A program made the position numbers and the translations under genes. Below, piece after piece: positions 33,993 to 42,062 of a stretch of DNA of 64,000 bases (its first letter is position 1; every line of letters begins with the position of its first letter). Under the pieces are notes generated by a model. That model saw only the letters and a list, made by a program, of their open reading frames with translations, was not told the origin of the DNA and ran no database searches. The DNA is from Phil1 sp964612925 (GTDB lineage Bacteria; Bacillota; Clostridia; Christensenellales; CAG-138), in the NCBI GenBank assembly GCA_964612925.1, contig CAZTFU010000006.1, positions 22,377 to 86,376 of the forward strand, written 5' to 3'.

Positions 33993-35378
33993 TTGGAAAA
34001 CAACGGCAGTGAAAATGTAAAGGACATACAGGAACAGCAATACAGGCGCATGACGAACGACCCGATAAGCCGCGTGGTGCTTTCAATGGGCATACCGGCT
34101 GTTATCGGAATGCTGGTAACATCCATATATAACAGTGCCGATACCTACTTTGTAGGTCAGCTCGGCACAAGCGCATCGGGTGCGGTGGGCGTTGTATTTT
34201 CGTTGATGAACATAATCCAAGCCGTGGGCTTTACGATTGGGCAGGGCGCAAGCAGCCTTATATCACGCCGACTCGGCGAAAAGGAATACGACAAGGCCAA
34301 TAGAATAGCAAGCACGGCACTTTTGCTCGGCGTGCTGTTCGGACTTATAATACTCGGCGCGGGGCTTATATTCCTTGATCCGTTCATGCGGCTGCTCGGT
34401 GCAACGGAAACCATGCTTCCATACGCAAAGGCATATGCCAATTATATACTTTTGGCGGCACCGTTTATGGTGATATCATTTGTGCTTAACAACCTTCTTC
34501 GCGCCGAGGGCAAAATAAAATACGCAATGATAGGCATAAGCACGGGCGGATTGCTTAATATTGCACTTGATCCGCTGTTCATTCACACGTTCGCTCTCGG
34601 CACGGCAGGTGCGGCCATAGCAACGGCGATAAGTCAGCTTGTAAGTACCCTGATTTTGCTTGCGGCCTATTTCCGCAAGAATTTTACGGTTGTGCAGCCA
34701 AGACCGCGGCATATTGAATTTAGCGGCAAAATGCTTGCGGATATATTCAAAACGGGTCTGCCTGCACTGCTCAGGCAGGGACTTGCAAGCGTTGCAAGCG
34801 TTGCGCTCAACCGTAGCGCAATGGTTTACGGCGATGCCGCCGTTGCCGCAATGAGCATAGTCAGCAAGGTGTTTATGCTTATATTCTCTGCCGCACTCGG
34901 CATAGGACAGGGCTATCAGCCTGTTGCGGGGTACAATTACGGCGCAAGGAAATACAACCGCGTGCGCAAGGCATTTCGCTTTACGCTTATATTCAGCGTT
35001 TGCGTAATGGGCGCGGCAAGTATAGCTGCGTTCATATTTGCCCCGAACATAATTACATTGTTCCTGCCGGGCGACCCCGAAGTAATAAAAATAGGTGCAC
35101 TTGCGCTCAGAATGCAGTGCATCGCCATGCCTACGGTTCCAATAGTGGTCGTGTGCAACATGACATTCCAGTCCGTCGGAAAGGCGGCGGCGGCAAGCTT
35201 CCTTTCCTCGCTGAGGCAGGGCGTATTCTTCCTGCTGTTTATACTTATACTGCCGCCGATATTCAAACTTACCGGTGTACAGTGCGCACAGGCCGCGGCG
35301 GATATTTGCACGTTCCTTGTGGCAATACCCATGGGAATATCATTCTTTAGGCACATGCCCAAAACGGATGAAGAATAA
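33993..35378 (+). CDS. MATE-family efflux protein (second copy)
   Basis: A 461-residue, twelve-helix MATE antiporter. Typical parts are VVLSMGIPAVIGMLVTSIYNSADTYFVGQ (about residues 28-56, seen as MGIPAVIGMLVTSIYN and ADTYFVGQLG) and the GQGYQPVAGYNYGARKYNRV segment near 304-323 that marks the DinF/MepA-like group. Start proposed at TTG 33993 after AAGAGG; the spacing is short, so the ATG at 34050 is possible. It follows pgcA by 12 bp. It is not close in sequence to the MATE at 11887. Confidence 0.85.
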   Translation: MENNGSENVKDIQEQQYRRMTNDPISRVVLSMGIPAVIGMLVTSIYNSADTYFVGQLGTSASGAVGVVFSLMNIIQAVGFTIGQGASSLISRRLGEKEYDKANRIASTALLLGVLFGLIILGAGLIFLDPFMRLLGATETMLPYAKAYANYILLAAPFMVISFVLNNLLRAEGKIKYAMIGISTGGLLNIALDPLFIHTFALGTAGAAIATAISQLVSTLILLAAYFRKNFTVVQPRPRHIEFSGKMLADIFKTGLPALLRQGLASVASVALNRSAMVYGDAAVAAMSIVSKVFMLIFSAALGIGQGYQPVAGYNYGARKYNRVRKAFRFTLIFSVCVMGAASIAAFIFAPNIITLFLPGDPEVIKIGALALRMQCIAMPTVPIVVVCNMTFQSVGKAAAASFLSSLRQGVFFLLFILILPPIFKLTGVQCAQAAADICTFLVAIPMGISFFRHMPKTDEE

Positions 35379-35402
35379 GACCGAGAATAAGGCTTAAATG
35401 GA

Positions 35403-35437
35403 AATGGCTCGCTTGATTGTTCAAACGGGCCGTTTTT
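35403..35437 (+). terminator. Terminator of the second MATE gene
   Basis: AATGGCTCG (35403-35411) pairs with CGGGCCGTT via two G-T pairs, an inner TTGA/TCAA pair extends the stem, and a T run follows. Confidence 0.7.
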
Positions 35438-35482
35438 GATTGTGTATGCTTTTGAGAGAATGTCGCAGTGCTTTTTGCGGCT

Positions 35483-35884
35483 TTATTTGGCTAAAACGCT
35501 CAGCACGGCCTTGCGTTCAAAGTCGGGATATATGAGCGCGGCGGCCGCATTTGAACCGCCGTACAGCTCCATGAATGCAGAAAGACCAAATCGGTCTATG
35601 TAATGCCTGACATAGGCACCCGAATACTCGTATCCGCCGTTGTCGGCAAAGGTATCCTCGTCAAGCAGACTGCTTATGGGTGGGGCGGCTTCAACGGAAA
35701 TATTATCAGGCTCTATCTGTTCGGCGTAGTACAGCGCAATGCCTTCGGCGCACCACAGCGGCGCGGTATTATTTGGCAAAGGCTTCATCCGCCTTATCAT
35801 GAGAAATGTTGAAGTATTCTGACATTGTACGGCACTCCCGATGATAAATATTGTGCTTAGTATAGCATTGCGTGCATTATGCAA
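35483..35884 (-). pseudogene. Probable remnant of a peptidase-MA-like (gluzincin) protein
   Basis: The last 90 residues read like the end of a peptidase MA domain: PLWCAEGIALYYAE (the WxxEGxAxY third-ligand helix) and YEYSGAYVRHYIDRFGLSAFMELYGG. The HExxH motif that must precede it is absent: the upstream 40 residues look unlike the family, and another frame there holds only a short ORF. No ribosome binding site supports any start. I read it as a truncated, decayed gene. Confidence 0.45.
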
Positions 35885-35927
35885 TCAACACGGCATAAAA
35901 ATAATATATTATTTTTCAAAAACCGTA

Positions 35928-35956
35928 TTGAGATATGCGCACTCTTGAATTATAAT
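35928..35956 (+). promoter_or_regulatory. Promoter of glnN
   Basis: TTGAGA (35928-35933), exact 17-bp spacer, perfect TATAAT (35951-35956). It lies 35 bp before the ATG, which has a GAGGGGGAAAG site. Confidence 0.75.
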
Positions 35957-35991
35957 ACTGAAATTATATTGAACTTGAGGGGGAAAGCAGT

Positions 35992-38076
35992 ATGCCAACT
36001 AAGTTTGAATTCGGTTCAATGGTATTTAATGAGGCCGTCATGCGTGAACGCCTTGCGGAGGATACATATGCTGCGCTGAAGGATACCATAAAGCGCGGTG
36101 CACCGCTTGCAAGACATATTGCAACGCCTGTCGCCGCCGCAATGAAAGAATGGGCAATAGAAAAGGGCGCGACCCATTTTACCCATTGGTTCCAGCCGCT
36201 TACAGGCATTACGGCGGAAAAGCATGAGGCGTTTATTTCTCCCGGTACAAACGGCGGAGCCATACTTGATTTTTCGGGCAAGGAGCTTGTTATCGGCGAA
36301 TCGGATGCATCAAGCTTTCCTTCGGGCGGGCTTAGAGCCACGTTTGAGGCTCGCGGCTACACCGCATGGGATCCTACCGCCTATGCTTTTATAAAAGAGG
36401 ATACGCTGTGCATACCGACCGTATTTTTATCCTATGACGGGGATGCACTTGATAAAAAGACGCCGCTTTTGCGCTCCGCACAGCTTATAAATAAAGAAAC
36501 ATTGCGCCTTGTTCACTTAATGGGCAGGGATGATATCGGCCGCATAACGCCGTGCGTGGGCGCGGAGCAGGAATATTTTCTTGTGGACAGCCGACTTTGG
36601 GCAAAAAGACGTGACCTTGTGCTCTGCGGCAGGACGCTGTTCGGCGCGAAGCCCGCAAAAAGTCAGGAGCTTGACGACCACTATTACGGCACGCTTGATA
36701 CAAGGGTAAAATCCTTTATGGCGGAGCTTGACAGGGAACTGTGGAAGCTTGGTGTGTTTGCCAAAACCGAGCATAAGGAGGTTGCACCCGGGCAGCATGA
36801 GCTTGCGCCCGTGTTCAGCGGCGCGAACAGCGCAACGGATCACAATCAGATTATAATGGAGCTTATGAAGCGCATTGCGCCGAAGCACGGCATGGTCTGC
36901 CTGCTGCACGAAAAGCCCTTTGCACGCATGAACGGTAGCGGAAAGCACAACAACTGGTCACTCAGCACGGACAGCGGTGAAAATTTACTGAACCCCGGCA
37001 AGGAGCCGGACAAAAACACGCTTTTCCTGTTATTGCTTACGGCCGTAATAGCCGCAGTGGATGACCATCAGGATCTTCTGCGCTTTAGTGCAAGTTCATA
37101 TTCAAACGATCTGCGCCTTGGCCAAACGGAAGCACCGCCGGCCATAATATCCGTTTTTATAGGGGATGAGCTTGGCAAGATAATGGAAACCATATCAAAG
37201 GGCAGCGACTATTGCGGCGAAGAAGCGCAGTTTATAAGCATGGGCGTTGAGGCCATGCCCCGTGTAAAGGCGGACAATACGGACAGAAACCGCACGTCTC
37301 CATTCGCATTTACGGGCAACAAATTCGAATTTCGTATGCCGGGCAGTGCACAGTCGATTGCCGATGCAAACATTGTTATAAATACAATAGTCGCGCAGGC
37401 CGTAGCGCGCTTTGCGGACGTGCTTGAAGCGGCGGAGGATAAGGAAGCTGCCGCGCATGAGCTTATACGCAGCGAATATGAAAAGCACAAGCGCATTGTT
37501 TTCAGCGGAAATTGCTATGGCGAGGAATGGCGCGAGGAAGCCCGCCGCAGGGGACTTTATGAGCTGAATACCACAATTGAGGCGCTTGAACGCTTTGCTG
37601 CGGAGGAAAATGTGGAACTTTTCAGCGGGTACGGAATATTTTCAAGGCGGGAAATGCTTTCACGCTACGAGGTATCGCTTGAGACATATGCAAAGCTTGC
37701 CGAAATAGAAGGCCGAACCATGCTTGAAATGACCTCCGCCGAAATAATGGGTGCGGTAAGCCGCGCACAGGGAGAGCTTGCCAACAGCATATGCGCAAAG
37801 CGCAATGCGGGCATAGAGCCCGCGGCGGAGGTGAAACTGCTAAAACGCGGACAAGAGCTGCTTGAGGGGCTTTGCACCGCAAGCGATAAACTCGGTGAAG
37901 CACTGCACCGTGCAGAGAGTGCCGAAAATGCGCATGAGCGTGCCTGCCGCTGTCGTGACGAGGTTATGGACGCAATGGATAAACTTAGGAACATTGCCGA
38001 TGAGCTTGAGCGTGTAACGCCGCGTGCGGCTTGGCCGTTCCCGAATTATGAACAGCTGCTGCTGAACGTGGAGTGA
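35992..38076 (+). CDS. glnN: Type III glutamine synthetase
   Basis: A 694-residue dodecameric GSIII that makes glutamine from glutamate, ammonia and ATP; much longer than GSI (about 450). Family motifs are the N-terminal THFTHWFQPLTG (about residues 59-70), the catalytic GAEQEYFLVD (about 190-199), HEVAPGQHELAP-type segment (HKEVAPGQHELAPVF, about 261-275), NGSGKHNNWSLST (about 318-330) and the C-terminal helical extension. It has its own strong promoter and sits next to gdhA, so both routes of ammonia assimilation are grouped but separately transcribed. Neither the P-II nor GlnR genes are here. Confidence 0.95.
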   Translation: MPTKFEFGSMVFNEAVMRERLAEDTYAALKDTIKRGAPLARHIATPVAAAMKEWAIEKGATHFTHWFQPLTGITAEKHEAFISPGTNGGAILDFSGKELVIGESDASSFPSGGLRATFEARGYTAWDPTAYAFIKEDTLCIPTVFLSYDGDALDKKTPLLRSAQLINKETLRLVHLMGRDDIGRITPCVGAEQEYFLVDSRLWAKRRDLVLCGRTLFGAKPAKSQELDDHYYGTLDTRVKSFMAELDRELWKLGVFAKTEHKEVAPGQHELAPVFSGANSATDHNQIIMELMKRIAPKHGMVCLLHEKPFARMNGSGKHNNWSLSTDSGENLLNPGKEPDKNTLFLLLLTAVIAAVDDHQDLLRFSASSYSNDLRLGQTEAPPAIISVFIGDELGKIMETISKGSDYCGEEAQFISMGVEAMPRVKADNTDRNRTSPFAFTGNKFEFRMPGSAQSIADANIVINTIVAQAVARFADVLEAAEDKEAAAHELIRSEYEKHKRIVFSGNCYGEEWREEARRRGLYELNTTIEALERFAAEENVELFSGYGIFSRREMLSRYEVSLETYAKLAEIEGRTMLEMTSAEIMGAVSRAQGELANSICAKRNAGIEPAAEVKLLKRGQELLEGLCTASDKLGEALHRAESAENAHERACRCRDEVMDAMDKLRNIADELERVTPRAAWPFPNYEQLLLNVE

Positions 38077-38091
38077 TATCGGTAAGACCGT

Positions 38092-38120
38092 TCGATAAGT
38101 AAGTCGGGCGGTCTTGTTGC
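38092..38120 (+). terminator. Weak terminator after glnN
   Basis: AAGACCG and CGGTCTT are perfect 7-bp arms around a loop of about 14 nt, followed by GTTG, a poor T tract. Confidence 0.4.
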
Positions 38121-38223
38121 GTATACGGCACTTATTCGAAGCGATTTTATGAAATCAAAGCGGCTGATTTGTGATATCATTGAAAAATGCTCGAGAAAAA
38201 GTCATTATAAGGAAACAATTAAC

Positions 38224-38252
38224 TTGACATTAGTATACCTTAGATTTATGAT
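38224..38252 (+). promoter_or_regulatory. Near-consensus promoter of gdhA
   Basis: Perfect TTGACA (38224-38229), exact 17-bp spacer and TATGAT (38247-38252). Among the strongest-looking promoters in the window. Confidence 0.8.
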
Positions 38253-38258
38253 AAGCTT

Positions 38259-38293
38259 GATGCGGGGTGTGCAGGGCCAAACCCTTGCGCATC
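38259..38293 (+). promoter_or_regulatory. Hairpin at the expected 5' end of gdhA mRNA
   Basis: GATGCG (38259-38264) pairs with CGCATC (38288-38293) and AGGG with CCCT inside. The expected transcription start is at about 38259, so the hairpin would be the very 5' end of the message. There is no T run. Such 5' hairpins can protect mRNA from 5'-end decay; that role is inferred. Confidence 0.5.
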
Positions 38294-38334
38294 TCTCAGA
38301 ATAAAAAGCATTTTTTATATTTGGAGGTACTACA

Positions 38335-39681
38335 ATGAACGCGTACATTCAGGAAGTCCTGGAGAAGGTTGAAAAGCGCGACAAGAATGAGCCTGAATTC
38401 CTTCAGACTGTTGAAGAGGTTCTCAAATCCCTTGAGACCGTTATCGATCAGCATCCCGAATATCAGAAGGCCGGTCTGCTTGAACGCCTTGTTGAGCCCG
38501 AGCGTGTGATAGAGTTCCGCGTACCCTGGGTGGATGATGCGGGTAACGTCAATGTCAACCGCGGCTTCCGCGTGCAGTTCAACAGCGCAATCGGCCCCTA
38601 TAAGGGAGGTCTGCGCTTTGCTTCTCACGTAAATCTTTCCGTTATGAAGTTCCTTGGCTTCGAACAGACCTTTAAGAACAGCCTTACCAGCCTGCCCATG
38701 GGTGGCGGCAAGGGCGGCAGCGACTTTGACCCCAACGGCAAGAGCGATGCCGAAATCATGCGTTTCTGCCAGAGCTTCATGACTGAGCTCTATCGTCACA
38801 TCGGTCCCAACGTGGACGTTCCCGCCGGTGACATCGGCGTAGGCGGCCGCGAGATCGGTTACCTGTTCGGCCAGTATAAGCGCATCCGCGGTGCTTATGA
38901 AAACGGCGTACTTACCGGCAAGGCTCCCTCCTTCGGCGGCAGCCCCTTCCGTCCGGAAGCTACCGGTTTCGGTGCCGTTTACTATCTCTGCGAAGTTCTC
39001 AAGCATGAGAATGACACCATCGAGGGCAAGACCATCGCAATCTCCGGCTTCGGCAACGTTGCTTGGGGCGTCTGCAAGAAGGCTGCTCAGCTCGGTGCAA
39101 AGGTCGTCACCTTGGCAGGTCCCGACGGTTACATCTACGATCCCGACGGAATCGCTACCGAAGAGAAGATCAACTACATGCTTGACATGCGTAACAGCGG
39201 CCGCAACAAGGTCCAGGATTATGCCGACAAGTTTGGCGTACAGTTCTTCCCCGGCCAGAAGCCCTGGGGTCAGAAGGTTGACGTCTGCATGCCTTGCGCA
39301 TACCAGAACGAAATCGGCATGAAGGAAGCCGAGCAGATGATCGCCAACGGTCTTAAGTACTACATCGAAGTTGCCAACATGCCCACCACCAACGAAGCTC
39401 TGTACTTCCTGATGGACAAGGGTCTCATCGTTGCTCCTTCCAAGGCTGTTAACGCGGGTGGCGTTGCCGTTTCCGGTCTCGAAATGAGCCAGAACTCCGA
39501 GCGCCTTACCTGGAAGCCCGAAGAAGTCGACGAGAAGCTGCACACCATCATGGTCAACATCCATGCCGCATCCGAAAAGGCTGCTGCCGAAGCAGGTCTT
39601 GGCTACAACCTGGTTGCCGGTGCAAACATTGCCGGTTTCAAGAAGGTTGCCGATGCTATGATGGCTCAGGGTATCGTCTGA
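38335..39681 (+). CDS. gdhA: Glutamate dehydrogenase (hexameric, probably NADP-type)
   Basis: A 448-residue enzyme that interconverts 2-oxoglutarate plus ammonia and glutamate. Visible motifs are PYKGGLRFASHVNLSVMKFL (about residues 85-104), the catalytic-lysine region LPMGGGKGGSDFDP (about 119-132), GGREIGYLFGQYKR and the nucleotide-binding GFGNVAWGVCKKAAQLGAK (about 235-253). Length and sequence fit the small hexameric class. Codon use differs from most neighbours: isoleucine is nearly always ATC rather than ATA and many codons end in C, as expected for a very highly expressed gene. A GGAGG site precedes the ATG. Confidence 0.96.
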   Translation: MNAYIQEVLEKVEKRDKNEPEFLQTVEEVLKSLETVIDQHPEYQKAGLLERLVEPERVIEFRVPWVDDAGNVNVNRGFRVQFNSAIGPYKGGLRFASHVNLSVMKFLGFEQTFKNSLTSLPMGGGKGGSDFDPNGKSDAEIMRFCQSFMTELYRHIGPNVDVPAGDIGVGGREIGYLFGQYKRIRGAYENGVLTGKAPSFGGSPFRPEATGFGAVYYLCEVLKHENDTIEGKTIAISGFGNVAWGVCKKAAQLGAKVVTLAGPDGYIYDPDGIATEEKINYMLDMRNSGRNKVQDYADKFGVQFFPGQKPWGQKVDVCMPCAYQNEIGMKEAEQMIANGLKYYIEVANMPTTNEALYFLMDKGLIVAPSKAVNAGGVAVSGLEMSQNSERLTWKPEEVDEKLHTIMVNIHAASEKAAAEAGLGYNLVAGANIAGFKKVADAMMAQGIV

Positions 39682-39712
39682 TAAACCGCCAAATATTCAA
39701 TAGATCATTAAC

Positions 39713-39743
39713 CTTAGGGGGCAGCACAAACGCTGCCCCTAAG
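39713..39743 (+). terminator. Hairpin after gdhA, directly before repeat copy B
   Basis: CTTAGGGG (39713-39720) pairs with CCCCTAAG (39736-39743), with an inner CAGC/GCTG pair. No T run follows; repeat element B begins at once. A degenerate second version of this hairpin lies at about 39947-39973. Confidence 0.6.
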
Positions 39744-39936
39744 AGAGTCAAAAAAGTGGCAGATTGCCACTTTTTTGAGTTTTCTCGCTTTTTGCCTCTC
39801 ACATTCGTTCCCGGGCGGCAAAAAGCGCAAGGTATGAAAACCTACGGGTTTCATCCGTTTTGACGCACATGTCGTCAAAGCCGGAAACAAATTAAGGGGC
39901 TGCCGCCCCTTAACAACCTCGCTTTTTTCGGTAAGT
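39744..39936 (+). repeat. Dispersed structured repeat element, copy B (complete)
   Basis: About 190 bp closely matching copy A at 23687. H1 at 39748-39778 (TCAAAAAAGTGGC / GCCACTTTTTTGA). H2 arms are CGCTTTTTGCC (39786-39796) and GGCAAAAAGCG (39817-39827) around the identical 20-nt loop TCTCACATTCGTTCCCGGGC. H3 to H5 follow, with TTAAGGGGC/GCCCCTTAA as H5, then a T-rich end. Against copy A, H2 changes GAG/CTC to GCT/AGC on both arms, and H1 changes one pair from C-G to T-A: compensatory changes. Confidence 0.85.
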
Positions 39937-39946
39937 TTTGGGGGGA

Positions 39947-39973
39947 ACAGCACAAGCCGCTCCCTTCTTCGTT
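39947..39973 (+). repeat. Degenerate second copy of the post-gdhA hairpin
   Basis: A GGGGGGAACAGCACAAGC stretch followed by CGCTCCC resembles the hairpin at 39713-39743 (shared CAGCACAA and CGCT-CCC). It corresponds in position to the second hairpin flanking copy A. Confidence 0.4.
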
Positions 39974-40088
39974 GCGCGTGTTTCGCCGTTGAAATCGTCA
40001 CGTGTCGTTTACGGTTGCGCGCGTGCCGCGATTGGGGCAATCGTGTCGGCATTCAGCACACCACGGCGAATAATGAAACCGAAAACTA

Positions 40089-40118
40089 TGGACACATGCA
40101 TAAACCGTGTTTTATAAT
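40089..40118 (+). promoter_or_regulatory. Promoter of the Tim44-like gene
   Basis: TGGACA (40089-40094), 18-bp spacer, perfect TATAAT (40113-40118), about 50 bp before the ATG at 40169. Confidence 0.55.
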
Positions 40119-40168
40119 CTATATATTGACGCACACGTTTATACCCGTGCGGAAGGAAGGTCAAATAC

Positions 40169-41098
40169 ATGGATAAAAGATTTTTCGCCATTGCAATGGC
40201 GTTAGTGCTTGTGCTTACGATAATGATAACTCCGTTGCCGGGAATAGCCGATGCGGGCAGTTTTTCGGGAGATACGGATTTTGGCGGCAGTTGGGACAGC
40301 GGTAGCGACTGGAGTAGCGGCAGCGACTGGAATAGTAGCGGCAGTTGGACTGACGATTATTACTATTATGGCGACTATTCGGATGACGGCTTTGACGGAA
40401 TAAGCATACCGATGCTTATAGTTATAGTGGTGATAGTGCTTATAGTCATAAGCAAAACCAAGGGCAAGGGCTCAAATGCGGCATCAAGACCCGTTGCGGG
40501 TGCACAGCGCACGGTACTGCCGATGACCATTGCGGAACTTAAACGAATGGATCCTGCCTTCAGCGAAGAAAAAATGAAGGAGAAGGTAGCCAATCTCTAT
40601 ATAAAAATGCAGCAATGCTGGCAAGACAAAACGTGGGACGAAATGCGCACCGCGATGGATGATGCCATATTCAACCAGTTTAATATGCAGCTGAACAACC
40701 TTATAAAGAACGGTTGCACGAATTATATGGACAACATAACCGTGCTCGGCGTTGAACTTACGGGCTTTGGACAGGATGAAAAACACGACATCGTTACCGC
40801 ACTTATAAGAACGCGGCTTCGCGATTATACGGTTGATGATGCAACGGGCAAGGTCGTAAGCGGCAGCAGAACGGCTGAAAAGTTCTTGACGTATGAATGG
40901 ACGCTTGTGCGTACAAAGGGAGCAAAGAGCTATGAACGCAGTGCGGACGAAGCAAAGAATTGCCCCAACTGCGGCGCTCCGCTTGACCTTAATGCAAGTG
41001 CCAAGTGCGAATACTGCGGCGCAGTCATACAAAGTGCGGAGTTTGACTGGGTTATAAAGAGCATAAAGGGCATATCCCAGCAGACGAGCGGGCGATAA
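40169..41098 (+). CDS. Exported/membrane Tim44-like domain protein with zinc ribbon
   Basis: A 309-residue protein. Parts in order: signal peptide or helix (residues 1-28), a low-complexity Gly/Ser/Asp/Trp stretch with repeats of SGSDW type (about 30-62), a Tyr/Asp-rich segment, a membrane helix (about 78-95), then a Tim44-like domain (about 115-255). At the end is a CxxC-x15-CxxC zinc ribbon (CPNCGAP and CEYCGA). Bacterial Tim44-like proteins of this kind are common in Clostridia but have no known role. A GGAAGG site precedes the ATG. It ends in a strong terminator. Confidence 0.8.
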   Translation: MDKRFFAIAMALVLVLTIMITPLPGIADAGSFSGDTDFGGSWDSGSDWSSGSDWNSSGSWTDDYYYYGDYSDDGFDGISIPMLIVIVVIVLIVISKTKGKGSNAASRPVAGAQRTVLPMTIAELKRMDPAFSEEKMKEKVANLYIKMQQCWQDKTWDEMRTAMDDAIFNQFNMQLNNLIKNGCTNYMDNITVLGVELTGFGQDEKHDIVTALIRTRLRDYTVDDATGKVVSGSRTAEKFLTYEWTLVRTKGAKSYERSADEAKNCPNCGAPLDLNASAKCEYCGAVIQSAEFDWVIKSIKGISQQTSGR

Positions 41099-41117
41099 AC
41101 CTTAATTAACAAATTTT

Positions 41118-41148
41118 GCGGGCGGAAGGAGGCTTCTGCCCGCTTTTT
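41118..41148 (+). terminator. Terminator of the Tim44-like gene
   Basis: GCGGGCGGAAG (41118-41128) pairs with CTTCTGCCCGC (41133-41143) over 11 bp with one G-T pair and a 4-nt loop, followed by TTTTT. Confidence 0.88.
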
Positions 41149-41149
41149 G

Positions 41150-41178
41150 TTGCCAATAAGGGCTAATTGGGGTATAAT
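41150..41178 (+). promoter_or_regulatory. Promoter of the ecfA1-ecfA2-ecfT operon
   Basis: TTGCCA (41150-41155), exact 17-bp spacer, perfect TATAAT (41173-41178). It gives a leader of about 45 nt before the TTG start at 41232. Confidence 0.7.
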
Positions 41179-41231
41179 TCTATGTTGGATATGAATGTGC
41201 GTAATTGTACGGGAAAGAAGGTGCAACGGAC

Positions 41232-42062
41232 TTGATAGAGATACAAAACGTGTCCTATTCATATGATGATGCGGCGTTGCCTGCGCTGAAAAACGTATCC
41301 CTCAGCATTAACGATGGTGAGTTTATTGCCATAGTGGGGCATAACGGCAGCGGAAAGTCAACACTGGCAAAGCACTTGAATGCATTGCTTTTGCCAAGCA
41401 GCGGCCGTGTGTTGGTGGACGGTATGGACACGGCGGATGCGGACAAAACTCTTGCCATTCGTCAAAAGGTCGGCATGGTGTTCCAGAACCCCGATAACCA
41501 GCTTGTTACGACCATAGTTGAAGAGGATGTGGCTTTCGGCCCTGAGAATATAGGCGTTGCGCCGAATGAAATACGTTCGCGCGTGGACAAGGCACTTGAA
41601 AGCGTGGGTATGGCAAGCTTTGCCCGTAGCGCACCGAACATGCTCAGCGGCGGACAGAAGCAGCGCATAGCCATTGCGGGCATGCTTGCAATGCAGCCAA
41701 GGGTGCTTGTGCTTGATGAGGCCACGGCAATGCTTGACCCGCAGGGTCGGCGCGATGTTATAGAGCTTGTCAATCGTCTGCATAATGAAAGCGGAATAAC
41801 AGTGGTTATGATAACCCAATACATGGAGGAAGCGATTGGGGCTGACCGCGTGGCCGTTATGAGCGGCGGTGAGCTGATACTTGAAGGCACACCCAAAGAG
41901 GTGTTTGCCCAAGACGGATTACTTCGTGAACACAGGCTTGACGTGCCCGCGATGCAGCAGCTTGCAAACAGGCTGAATGAACGCGGTGCGGGTCTGCCCA
42001 AGAATATACTCAGTGTGGAGGAAATGGCGCAAGCGATATGCCAATTATTGTTGAAAAACTGA
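41232..42062 (+). CDS. ecfA1: ECF transporter energy-coupling ATPase EcfA1
   Basis: A 276-residue ATPase of the shared (group II) ECF module that powers vitamin and metal uptake through exchangeable S components. Walker A GHNGSGKSTLAKHLNALLLP (about residues 37-56), Q-loop FQNPDNQLVT, signature LSGGQKQRIAIAGMLA and Walker B VLVLDEATAMLDP are intact. The H-loop histidine reads MITQY (Gln for His), a variation seen in ECF A1 subunits. Start proposed at TTG 41232, 10 nt after AAGAAGGTG; an upstream in-frame TTG at 41205 has no site. It overlaps ecfA2 by 25 bp. Confidence 0.9.
   Translation: MIEIQNVSYSYDDAALPALKNVSLSINDGEFIAIVGHNGSGKSTLAKHLNALLLPSSGRVLVDGMDTADADKTLAIRQKVGMVFQNPDNQLVTTIVEEDVAFGPENIGVAPNEIRSRVDKALESVGMASFARSAPNMLSGGQKQRIAIAGMLAMQPRVLVLDEATAMLDPQGRRDVIELVNRLHNESGITVVMITQYMEEAIGADRVAVMSGGELILEGTPKEVFAQDGLLREHRLDVPAMQQLANRLNERGAGLPKNILSVEEMAQAICQLLLKN

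Noticed and set aside
38296..39564. Long 422-codon minus-strand frame opposite gdhA
   Set aside because: The strong C-ending codon bias of gdhA removes stops in the opposite frame. The product is unlike any protein and there are no start signals.
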